Assembly: GCA_041476565.1 (NCBI GenBank)
Contig: JBGOTQ010000078.1
Coordinates: forward strand, 1 to 22,820
Origin: DATKMG01 sp041476565
Lineage (GTDB): Bacteria > Acidobacteriota > Terriglobia > Versatilivoradales > Versatilivoraceae
Direction: 5' to 3'
DNA: 22,820 nt
The position numbers and the translations under genes were made by a program. Every line of letters starts with the position of its first letter. Positions within the stretch are counted from its first letter, which is position 1. The notes beneath the pieces are model-generated. The model was not told the DNA's origin. It made no database searches and saw nothing but the letters and a program-made list of their open reading frames with translations. This document shows positions 8,275 to 15,694 of the stretch, piece after piece.

Positions 8275-8310
8275 TTCGAGGAAGAGTTGAGGCCTCTTTC
8301 CACTCGAATT
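8273..8310. other. Imperfect stem-loop after the M23 gene
   Basis: AATTCGAG (8273-8280) pairs perfectly with CTCGAATT (8303-8310). Inside, GAAGAG can pair with CTCTTTC with one bulged base around a loop of about 7 nt. It begins at the M23 stop codon. There is no T-run after it, so it is not a standard intrinsic terminator; it may slow transcription or protect the 3' end. The rest of 8311-8495 shows only the promoter listed separately. Confidence 0.4.
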
Positions 8311-8430
8311 CGTCGTTGGGCCTCAGGGTAACATTCCTCCCGGCGGCAGGGTTTGTTTTGACCCGCAAATTACCGTAATCGGGCAGTCCGCATTCCTCGC
8401 AGGTTCCATTTTCAATTTTTCGTTCACTAT

Positions 8431-8456
8431 TTGGCAACGTCCAGGCGTTGTATAAT
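8431..8456 (+). promoter_or_regulatory. Possible promoter for the VWFA gene
   Basis: A perfect TATAAT at 8451-8456 lies 39 bp before the ATG at 8496. The nearest -35-like element is TTGGCA at 8431-8436, but the 14-bp spacing is shorter than usual, so the -35 assignment is weak. Confidence 0.35.
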
Positions 8457-8495
8457 TAATGAGGGTTAGATTGTCTGGGGCAACCTGGATTAAAC

Positions 8496-9533
8496 ATGGA
8501 TAAGCGGCAATTTCTAAGGTCCATTGGATTTTTTGTTTTCAGTTGGAGGGAACTTGTTCATCTTCCGGCGTTAGCGCAGAGTCAAAGTGGCCAGGCGAAG
8601 CCTGAAGGCGAGTTTTCGCTGGAAGTCAACGTGGACCTGGTAGTTCTGAATGTCACTGTGCTGGATGAGGGCGGAACCAACATAACCGCCTTGAGACGCG
8701 AGGACTTCGAGGTTTACGAAGACGATGTTCCGCAGGAAATTTCTTCTTTCTGGCCGGTAGAGAGCCCCTTTCATCTGGTGCTATTGCTGGACACCAGCGT
8801 CAGCACTCGTACCAGTCTAAGTCTAATCAAGAAGGCCGCCAGCAATTTCACGGATGAACTGCGCCCGGACGACCGGATTGCAGTAAGCGAGATTAATCTC
8901 TACGTCCGGCAGGTGGAGGATTTTACCAGTGATAGAAAGGTCCTCAAGCGCATGATTCATGGCTTATCGACATATTCTCATGGGGGATCGCGCGTTTACG
9001 ATGGAGTAGCCCAATCCATCAGTCAGTTGCGCAAAGTCAAAGGGGGAAGAAAGGCCATTGTCATATTGACGGATGGTATGGAAAATTCTAGCAAAACCAA
9101 GTTTGAGGATCTCCGTCGCCTGCTGGCTGCATCCGATTCGGTGCTTTATCCAATTACCGTTCTTAACAAAGACCAGGAGAAGGATCTCCTGGAAGACTAT
9201 ATCCGGAATCCAGGGAACAGCGATCCGCCGTCCTATCTGCATAATGCGAAGCAGAGCCTGACACTTCTGGAGGAAATTTACCAGATCCAGACTGAACGCT
9301 TGCAGGCGCTCTCTGAGCAAACTGGCGGGAAGATGTTTCTGGTTGCTGATTTGGCTGATCTAACAGGACAGTATTCCAAGGTCGCCCAGGAATTGAGGAG
9401 TACCTTTAGCCTTGCTTACTACTCTAAGTATCACCAGCAGGACGACTCCATTCATCGGATCCGAGTCGTTGTCAAGAATCCTCGTTACCAAGTTCGGACA
9501 CGAACCAGTTACGTAGTCCCGGATAAGCAGTGA
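8496..9533 (+). CDS. VWFA domain-containing secreted protein (acidobacterial type)
   Basis: 345 aa. The N-terminus (MDKRQFLRSIGFFVFSW then LPALAQ) looks like an export signal. A short beta region follows (VDLVVLNVTVLDEGG, LRREDFEVYEDDVPQEI), characteristic of VWFA-related proteins expanded in Acidobacteria. The von Willebrand A domain then runs from about residue 92, with MIDAS motif DTSVS (D99, S101, S103), GGSRVYDG near 163-170 and LTDGMEN (D193). MIDAS domains bind a divalent metal and mediate protein contacts. The partner is unknown. Neighbours do not suggest a pathway. The stop is 31 bp from the convergent rhomboid gene's stop. Confidence 0.88.
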   Translation: MDKRQFLRSIGFFVFSWRELVHLPALAQSQSGQAKPEGEFSLEVNVDLVVLNVTVLDEGGTNITALRREDFEVYEDDVPQEISSFWPVESPFHLVLLLDTSVSTRTSLSLIKKAASNFTDELRPDDRIAVSEINLYVRQVEDFTSDRKVLKRMIHGLSTYSHGGSRVYDGVAQSISQLRKVKGGRKAIVILTDGMENSSKTKFEDLRRLLAASDSVLYPITVLNKDQEKDLLEDYIRNPGNSDPPSYLHNAKQSLTLLEEIYQIQTERLQALSEQTGGKMFLVADLADLTGQYSKVAQELRSTFSLAYYSKYHQQDDSIHRIRVVVKNPRYQVRTRTSYVVPDKQ

Positions 9534-9564
9534 GGCAGTCCAGGAGACTCGATCGCAAAATCGA

Positions 9565-10293
9565 TCAATGGATCGTTGGCTTTTCGTCCCGGTTCTTCTG
9601 GCGATCCTTTTTGTTGAGATAAACCATGAATTTCCTTCTGGCCCGCCGAAGCTTCCACTGGAAATATGACTCTTTGAATTGGTAGATCAGGTTACCTGAC
9701 CTGCTTTTCAAATAGACAAAACCTACCAGCATGCCCCCCAAATGAGCAATGTTGGAGATCCCGGAGTTGGCGCTGGAGAGAGTCGATAGGAAAACAATAC
9801 CGCCCATAATCATGACGAAGTACTTGGCGGGGATTGGAAAGAGCAGGTACATGTAAATAATCCGGTCCGGAAACGTGAATCCATATGCCAGCAGGATACC
9901 GTAAATGGCCCCGGAAGCACCCAAGGTGAAAGTCGTGTAGTTCGAGGGGATCAGGAACACACAAAGCCCGGCACCGATACCAGTAATCAGGAAATAACGG
10001 AAGAAGCGGTTGCTTCCCCAATAGCGTTCCATCTCGCAGCCGAACATGTACAACGCGAGCATGTTGAACAGGAGATGAGTAACACCCCCATGCAAAAAAA
10101 TGTAGGTAAACACCTGCCAAAAGTAATATCGCTTCACCACCAGGAGTGGACATAACGCAAAGAATTCCAGGATGGAATTGCCGGCAATCAGTTGGACAAC
10201 GAAGACAGAAACACAGGCAATGATGACCTTCTTGACCACGGGGGTCAATGGCCCGCCAAAAGAGACACTACTTAGGCGATATCGGTAGTTCAT
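9565..10293 (-). CDS. Rhomboid-family intramembrane serine protease
   Basis: 242 aa with about six membrane segments. The catalytic dyad is visible: Ser127 in LGASGAIYG (the GASG motif) and His184 in NIAHLGGMLVG. HGGVTHLLFNMLALYMFG near residues 68-85 is the conserved second-helix His/Asn region, and the ERYWG segment follows it. Rhomboids cleave transmembrane helices; the substrate is unknown. The tail (RRARRKF, NKKDRQKNRDE) is strongly basic and probably cytosolic. No clear Shine-Dalgarno precedes the ATG at 10293. A TATAGAAT stretch upstream on the minus strand (near 10325-10332) could be a -10 but has no good -35. Confidence 0.93.
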   Translation of the reverse strand: MNYRYRLSSVSFGGPLTPVVKKVIIACVSVFVVQLIAGNSILEFFALCPLLVVKRYYFWQVFTYIFLHGGVTHLLFNMLALYMFGCEMERYWGSNRFFRYFLITGIGAGLCVFLIPSNYTTFTLGASGAIYGILLAYGFTFPDRIIYMYLLFPIPAKYFVMIMGGIVFLSTLSSANSGISNIAHLGGMLVGFVYLKSRSGNLIYQFKESYFQWKLRRARRKFMVYLNKKDRQKNRDEKPTIH

Positions 10294-10487
10294 AGCGCAG
10301 AACTTTCGAGCAAGCTAATCTGTATTCTATAGGGTTTCGGTTTGGACGGGAATGAAAATCTCAGCCTGGAGAACTTGAATCTCTTTGATTTACTTAGCTG
10401 TCTTATGCTGCCCTCGAGATGACAACAGAGGAAGGACTTGTGGGCGATTTGGGGTCAGACTTAATTACAGCATTCAGGAGTATTCGG

Positions 10488-10787
10488 ATGAGAGTACGGT
10501 GCGAGCCTTTAGAATCGAGTTCCCGGGAACCCTCTACCATGTTACCTCCCAGGGCAATCAGCCAAGCCCATTCTCCGCAGTGCGGACGACGCTCCCGGCT
10601 CTTGGGCCTACTGCCGGATTTGGCCATGTGCTATCCGTTGCGGACCGATGGCTAGACCCTGATGACCAATCACTACCGTTCGCTGTTGGAAACATTGGAG
10701 CCGAATCTGAGCCGGGCTCTGCAATGGCTCAGCACCAGCTATACGCAATATTTCGACCGACGGCATTTTACAGAGGATCAGAGTTAA
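10488..10787 (+). pseudogene. Degenerate REP-associated-type (Y1/HUH) transposase
   Basis: Pieces of a RAYT/IS200-type transposase are legible in two frames. Frame A from about 10499 encodes RAFRIEFPGTLYHVTSQGNQ, the family's N-terminal signature. After a frameshift near 10575-10590 the match continues in another frame as LLGLLPDLAMCYPLRTDG. It then meets an amber codon (10653-10655) where a Tyr is expected, and continues as TLMTNHYRSLLETLEPNLSR and WLSTSYTQYFDRRH to TAA at 10785. The catalytic HUH motif NHYH is changed to NHYR, and the C-terminal part is missing. The copy is therefore dead. A GGGGTCAGACTTAATTA string at 10451-10467 resembles sequences I recall flanking such elements. Confidence 0.8.
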
Positions 10788-10870
10788 AATGTGGATTGCG
10801 AGAGGAAAGATTAAATAAGCATTGGGAGCCACATTCGGAGCCGGAGAAACGCTGGCCTTACACCCAATCT

Positions 10871-11134
10871 TCAAAGAGAGGACTTCGTTGTTGACTTGGC
10901 CCTTCTGGAAGCTCTCTTTTTTGGTGGTTGAGTTGGGGCTTCGGGCTCCTGGGGGATGGTACGATTGACGTAGATGGTGCAGTCGGCACATACTGCAACT
11001 GCCCAATTAATCTTCTTTTCGGGGTGGTCGCACACCTGCTTGGTTGGCTGAACGGACTCGCGGGCAAAGAATCCCGAGGGGCCACTCGACTTTGAGTAGA
11101 GGCAAGACTTTAATTTTTTAATTTCTGGTTTCAT
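10871..11134 (-). CDS. Small basic Cys/His-containing protein coupled to accA
   Basis: 87 aa. Its ATG overlaps the accA stop as ATGA (11134-11131), which suggests translational coupling; no separate Shine-Dalgarno is visible. A CDHPEKK segment (C35, H37) and CADC (C49, C52) form a C-x-H...C-x2-C set that could bind zinc. It is followed by YVNRTIP, a proline-rich stretch and a strongly basic tail (KKRASRRAKSTTKSS). I do not recognise the family. An auxiliary of the carboxylase or an RNA-binding protein are both guesses. Bacterial AccD normally carries a zinc ribbon, but this is not AccD. The alternative is a chance frame; the exact 4-nt overlap argues against that. Confidence 0.6.
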   Translation of the reverse strand: MKPEIKKLKSCLYSKSSGPSGFFARESVQPTKQVCDHPEKKINWAVAVCADCTIYVNRTIPQEPEAPTQPPKKRASRRAKSTTKSSL

Positions 11135-12114
11135 CGATCGCGTACCGTCATGGTGCCCGAGGCTTCGAAGAATGCGCCGAAGGCGCGAAACTTATTATAA
11201 CGCTGTTCTATGAGCTCTTCTGATGAGAGCGACTTCAACTCGGTCAGTGCCCTATACAGTTGCTGGTCAATAAGAGAGGCCGCCTGTTTGTAATCGACAT
11301 GCGCACCGCCGGACGGTTCGGGAATGACATCGTCAACGATGTTGAACCCTTTCAGATCCACGGCCGTGAATTTTAGCGCATTAGCTGCGGTTTCGGCCTT
11401 GGCCTGGTCCTTCCATAGAATGGCTGCACAGCCTTCGGGCGAGATCACGGAATAATAGGAATGTTCGGTCATGTAGACCCGATTTCCGATACCAATCCCT
11501 AGAGCCCCACCTGAGCCCCCCTCCCCGGTGATTACCACAATGATTGGGACCCTGAGGCGCGCCATCTCCCGGAGGTTGTAAGCGATGGCTTCAGCCTGTC
11601 CGCGTTCCTCGGCCCCAATCCCCGGATAAGCACCTGAAGTGTCGATGAAACTGAACACGGGGCGGGAGAATTTCTCAGCCAGTTTCATGAGTCGCATTGC
11701 CTTGCGGTAGCCTTCGGGTTTGGGCATGCCGAAATTCCGCAAGAGCTTTTGCCTGGTGTCCCGGCCCTTTTGCGTTCCGAGAGCCAGGCAGGGACTCCCG
11801 TGAAACAAGGCCATACCAGCCAGCAGAGCCGAATCGTCCTCAAAACGGCGGTCACCGTGAAGTTCGGAGAAATCCTCAAAAATCAGAGGGACATAATCCA
11901 GAAAGTGCGGTCGTTGGGGATGTCTGGCTATCTGCACCTTCTGCCAGGGAGTCAGTCTGGCAAATACTTCCCGGCGCAATTTCTCCAGCCGGTGTTGCAG
12001 CCGCTCAAGTTCCTGGGCGGTATTGTCATCAGGAACTAACCGGGAGAGCTCTTCAATTTGCTTCTCCAGAGAAACAACTTCTTCCCGCTGGGTACCAGCT
12101 TCATCGGTCATCAT
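11131..12114 (-). CDS. accA: Acetyl-CoA carboxylase carboxyltransferase subunit alpha
   Basis: AccA with AccD moves the carboxyl group from biotinyl-BCCP to acetyl-CoA, giving malonyl-CoA for fatty-acid synthesis. About 327 aa, a normal size. The N-terminal coiled coil (about residues 10-52, LEKQIEELSRL and LERLQHRLEKLRREV) is followed by WQKVQIARHPQRPHFLDYV and the crotonase-like core. That core includes FIDTSGAYPGIGAEERGQ, GEGGSGGALGIG (oxyanion-hole glycines), YYSVISPEGCAAILWKD and the C-terminal LKGFNIVDDVIPEP. TTG-ATG-ATG occur in succession; I chose the first ATG (12114). It lies 22 bp downstream of dnaE, an order also found in Escherichia coli. AccD, AccB and AccC are not in the window. 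Confidence 0.97.
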   Translation of the reverse strand: MMTDEAGTQREEVVSLEKQIEELSRLVPDDNTAQELERLQHRLEKLRREVFARLTPWQKVQIARHPQRPHFLDYVPLIFEDFSELHGDRRFEDDSALLAGMALFHGSPCLALGTQKGRDTRQKLLRNFGMPKPEGYRKAMRLMKLAEKFSRPVFSFIDTSGAYPGIGAEERGQAEAIAYNLREMARLRVPIIVVITGEGGSGGALGIGIGNRVYMTEHSYYSVISPEGCAAILWKDQAKAETAANALKFTAVDLKGFNIVDDVIPEPSGGAHVDYKQAASLIDQQLYRALTELKSLSSEELIEQRYNKFRAFGAFFEASGTMTVRDR

Positions 12115-12136
12115 CAATTCCCAACCCTGTCATCGC

Positions 12137-15100
12137 TCAAAACTGAACTGCTCCCACCCCACAGATCTTCTCAACCTCCTCGATAAATTCAGAACCTAGC
12201 TGGACCTTCACGAATTGGTTGGGTTTCAAGGTTACCAGATACTCTCTTGGAGATTCAAGTTCAAAGATGATTCGAGCTTCTCCAGGATGCTTCTCAAAAA
12301 CTGACTGTAATTGGCCCACCGTGTCTTTTTTCAGGGCATTTAGATTTAAGCGAATTGTCAGGGACTTGGCCAGTCGTTCGCGTAACCCCTCAAGCTGATA
12401 AATGTCGTTCACCAGGATCTTGCGAGCTCCGGAATCTTCCACGTCCAGCATGCCCCGGATAAACAGGGAAGCATCAGTCTTCAGCAAGCCTTGGCACCGC
12501 TGAAAAGGTTCCGGGAACACTACCACCTCAACCGTACCTGCCAGGTCCTCCAGCATTACAACTGCCATCCGGTCTCCCTTCTTGGTTTTCAAGAAGCGCA
12601 AGGCGCTAACGAGTCCCCCCATGAATATTTCCGTCCCCGAAGCAATTTCTCCAAGAGACTCGGTCGTAGCAGTGGCAAAATCCTCCAGGTCCTTTGTATA
12701 TTTCGACAGGGGATGGCCGGATATGTAGAAACCGATAGTTTCTTTTTCATAGCTCAAAAGCTGTGGTTCGGGCCATTCCGGAAGGTTTGGAATATCCTGG
12801 CTGTGAACCTTGCCATCGTGAAGTTGAGATGGCGATGCTCCCAGTCCGAACAGTCCTCGCTGTCCCGATTCTTTGTCTCTTTGGACTCGCTGGGCACTTT
12901 CCATAGCCCTGTCGATTACTGCAAACATCTGGGAACGGAAATGTCTCAGAAAATCCAAGGCACCGGCTTTGATCAAGCTCTCCAAAACCCTTTTGTTCAC
13001 GACGCGCAAGTCGACTTGTTCACACAGTTCAAACAGGCCACGGAAGGTCTTAATCCTTCGCCGCGCTTCCAAGATGGAATTGATGGCATTTGAACCCACG
13101 TTCTTGATGGCTGCCAGGCCGAAGCGGATGTCGTCTCCAGCCGGAGTGAAGTCCAATAGGCTGCTGTTGATGTCGGGTGGCAGGACCCTGATCCCCATAT
13201 CCCGGCATTCATTGATGTATTTCACGATCTTGTCGGTATTGTTGATTTCACTGGTGAGCAAGGCCGACATGAAACAAACGGGGTAGTGAGCCTTCAGGTA
13301 CGCAGTCTGATAAGCCAGCAGGGCGTAAGCTGCGGAGTGGGATTTATTGAACCCGTACCCGGCGAACTGCTCCATTAGGTCGAAGATCTTAACGACCTTT
13401 CTTTCGCTGAAGCCGCTGGCTTTCGCTCCAGCAATGAATTTTTCGCGTTGTGCCTGCATCTCTTCCTGTTTCTTCTTGCCCATGGCCCGGCGCAGGATGT
13501 CGCCTTCCCCCAGCGAGTATCCAGCCAGTGTGTTAGCTATTTGCTGAACCTGTTCCTGATAGACGATCACTCCTAGAGTTTCTTCCAAGATCTCTTTAAG
13601 TTCGGGAAGGTCGTATTCGACACGCTTCTCTCCGTGCTTTCGCTTGATAAAATCATCGATCATTCCTCCGCCAATCGGACCTGGACGATAGAGGGCATTC
13701 AATGCAGTGAGGTCCTCCAATTTCTCAGGATTGAACCGCCGCAAGATATCCTTCATCCCGCTGCTCTCAAACTGAAAGATCCCATTGGTCAGGCCCTTAG
13801 AGAAGATCTCGTAAGTTTTGCAGTCGTCCATGGGTAGTTGTTCCAGATCGACAACCTCCCCAATTGTCTCCTTAATGAGTTTAATGGCTCCATCCAGGAC
13901 GGTCAGTGTGGTCAGCGCGAGGAAATCCATTTTGAGCAAGCCGATCTTCTCCAGATCGTTCATTTGGAACTGAGTCGTGATTTCGTCCTTGCTGCTCTTG
14001 TAAAGGGGCACAATCTCGGTGAGAGGAACGGGAGAAATGACCACCCCGGCGGCATGGGTAGATGCATGCCGAGACATGCCTTCCAAGCGCCTGGCAATGT
14101 CGAAGAGATCTTTCACTCGCTCGTCCTTAGCAATCATTTCACGGAGGGCTTCAGACCCATTCAGGGCTTTGTCAAGTGTGATCTTCAGGTCATTGGGGAT
14201 GAGCTTGGCGATCCGGTCGACTTCAGCGTAAGGTATATCCAGGCTGCGACCGGCATCCTTAACGGCCGCTTTGGCTGCCATGGTCCCAAATGTGATAATC
14301 TGGCTGACATTGTCACGCCCGTACTTTTGTGTGACGTAATTGATGACTTCGCCACGGCGGTTCGTGCAGAAATCGATATCTATATCTGGCAAAGATACCC
14401 GTTCGGGATTGAGGAACCTTTCGAACAACAGTCCATACTGCATGGGATCGATGTCGGTAATCCGCAAGCAATACGAGACGAGGCTCCCCGCCGCCGATCC
14501 GCGTCCCGGTCCCACCGGAATCTGGTTGCGTCGGGCGTAGGAGATGAAATCCCAAACGATCAGAAAGTAGCCGGGGAACCGCATTTGTTTAATGATGCTG
14601 ATTTCCCGTTTCAGACGCTCCTCATATGTCCCCAGGGGACTGCGGAGGGAACCCTTGGCCTGCATGGCAGTGAGGTGAGGGAGTTTGGCCTCGTACCCTC
14701 GCCAGACCACCTCCTCAAAATAGTCGTCGATGGGTTTATCGCCGGGGACTTCGAAGTGCGGAAACGGTTGACTGGCCTTCTCTAATGTGAAATTACAGCG
14801 TTCGGCAATATTCAAAGTCTGAGCCAAGGCATCCGGAACCTCGCGGAAGAGGTTCAGCATTTCTTCCTGCGACTTAATATAAAATTGATTGGTAGAGAAG
14901 CGCATGCGGCTGGTGTCACTCATGGTTTTGCCGGTTTGAATGCATAGCAGCACTTCGTGGGCGCGGGAATCCTCGGCACTGATATAGTGGCAATCATTAG
15001 TGGCGACCAAGGGCACCCCCATCTCCTTGGACAGGCGTAACAGATGTGGATTTATACGTCGCTCCACATCCAGCCCTTGGTCCTGGATTTCCAGGAAAAA

Positions 15101-15619
15101 GCGGTCTTTCCCGAAAATCTCCAGATACTCTCCGGCCGCCTTCCTGGCGGCTTCATACTCTTCGTGGGCCAGGCTGTCGCATACCTCTCCACTCAGGCAA
15201 GCCGACAGGCACAGTAGCCCCTCACTGTGTTTGGCCAAGAGTTCCTTGTCGATTCTGGGCTTGTAGTAGAATCCTTGGAGATAGCCGGCGGACACTAGTT
15301 TGACCAGGTTCTTGTATCCGGTGTTGTTCTCACAGAGCAACACCAAATGATGATTACTCTTCTCCCCCTCGTAGTTGGTGCGCTCGGCGTGGCTTCTTCG
15401 GGCCATGTATACCTCGCAGCCGATGATGGGCTTGATTCCCCTCTTGCGGGCGGCCTCGTAGAAGCTGACCGCGCCAAACAAATTGCCATGGTCGGTCACA
15501 GCGACAGCTGGCATACTCAGTTCCTGCATTCGATCCATGGCCCGGTCGATAGAACAGGCACCGTCTAACAGGCTATAGTCCGTGTGAAGGTGCAAGTGAA
15601 CAAACTGGTTATCTTTCAT
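12137..15619 (-). CDS. dnaE: DNA polymerase III subunit alpha
   Basis: Replicative polymerase catalytic subunit, 1160 aa, the same length as the Escherichia coli protein. The N-terminal PHP domain (about 1-280) keeps what look like all the metal-binding positions: H10-x-H12, D19, H44 (TDHG), E69 (CEVYMA), H91, C141 (CLSG), D209 and H211 (ATNDCHY). The polymerase palm has GRGSAAGSL and PDIDIDF with catalytic D412 and D414, and the third Asp D565 in LKMDFL. The fingers, helix-hairpin-helix and OB fold (about 985-1060, FMGGLVSALRFLKTKKGDRM) follow. A GAGGAA Shine-Dalgarno precedes the ATG. It sits between guaA and accA on the same strand, 75 bp after guaA. Confidence 0.98.
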   Translation of the reverse strand: MKDNQFVHLHLHTDYSLLDGACSIDRAMDRMQELSMPAVAVTDHGNLFGAVSFYEAARKRGIKPIIGCEVYMARRSHAERTNYEGEKSNHHLVLLCENNTGYKNLVKLVSAGYLQGFYYKPRIDKELLAKHSEGLLCLSACLSGEVCDSLAHEEYEAARKAAGEYLEIFGKDRFFLEIQDQGLDVERRINPHLLRLSKEMGVPLVATNDCHYISAEDSRAHEVLLCIQTGKTMSDTSRMRFSTNQFYIKSQEEMLNLFREVPDALAQTLNIAERCNFTLEKASQPFPHFEVPGDKPIDDYFEEVVWRGYEAKLPHLTAMQAKGSLRSPLGTYEERLKREISIIKQMRFPGYFLIVWDFISYARRNQIPVGPGRGSAAGSLVSYCLRITDIDPMQYGLLFERFLNPERVSLPDIDIDFCTNRRGEVINYVTQKYGRDNVSQIITFGTMAAKAAVKDAGRSLDIPYAEVDRIAKLIPNDLKITLDKALNGSEALREMIAKDERVKDLFDIARRLEGMSRHASTHAAGVVISPVPLTEIVPLYKSSKDEITTQFQMNDLEKIGLLKMDFLALTTLTVLDGAIKLIKETIGEVVDLEQLPMDDCKTYEIFSKGLTNGIFQFESSGMKDILRRFNPEKLEDLTALNALYRPGPIGGGMIDDFIKRKHGEKRVEYDLPELKEILEETLGVIVYQEQVQQIANTLAGYSLGEGDILRRAMGKKKQEEMQAQREKFIAGAKASGFSERKVVKIFDLMEQFAGYGFNKSHSAAYALLAYQTAYLKAHYPVCFMSALLTSEINNTDKIVKYINECRDMGIRVLPPDINSSLLDFTPAGDDIRFGLAAIKNVGSNAINSILEARRRIKTFRGLFELCEQVDLRVVNKRVLESLIKAGALDFLRHFRSQMFAVIDRAMESAQRVQRDKESGQRGLFGLGASPSQLHDGKVHSQDIPNLPEWPEPQLLSYEKETIGFYISGHPLSKYTKDLEDFATATTESLGEIASGTEIFMGGLVSALRFLKTKKGDRMAVVMLEDLAGTVEVVVFPEPFQRCQGLLKTDASLFIRGMLDVEDSGARKILVNDIYQLEGLRERLAKSLTIRLNLNALKKDTVGQLQSVFEKHPGEARIIFELESPREYLVTLKPNQFVKVQLGSEFIEEVEKICGVGAVQF

Positions 15620-15694
15620 CGTTCCTCAAAGTATGGAAAAAGGGAGAAGGTCTAAACGGTGCCTCTATTCTCGTCTTGAGCGATTATCCTGATT

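Noticed and set aside
8183..8437. 84-codon minus-strand frame with a CEECGLPDYGN segment
   Set aside because: The CxxC stretch looked zinc-ribbon-like, but the start is a TTG without Shine-Dalgarno, it overlaps the M23 3' end and covers the hairpin and leader region. Not enough to call a gene.
9548..9576. TCGAT...ATCGA inverted repeat between the VWFA and rhomboid genes, considered as a shared terminator
   Set aside because: The stem is only five AT-rich base pairs and has no T-tract on either strand.
10385..10894. 169-codon plus-strand frame read as an intact gene
   Set aside because: Only its middle part (from about 10499) matches a transposase N-terminus; the match then moves to another frame with an in-frame stop, so it is a pseudogene.
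12491..13093. 200-codon plus-strand open frame antisense to the 3' part of dnaE
   Set aside because: No family resemblance and fully inside a certain gene.
13838..14785. 315-codon plus-strand open frame inside dnaE
   Set aside because: Fully antisense to the conserved DnaE polymerase region; its translation has no recognisable domain and arises from dnaE codon usage.
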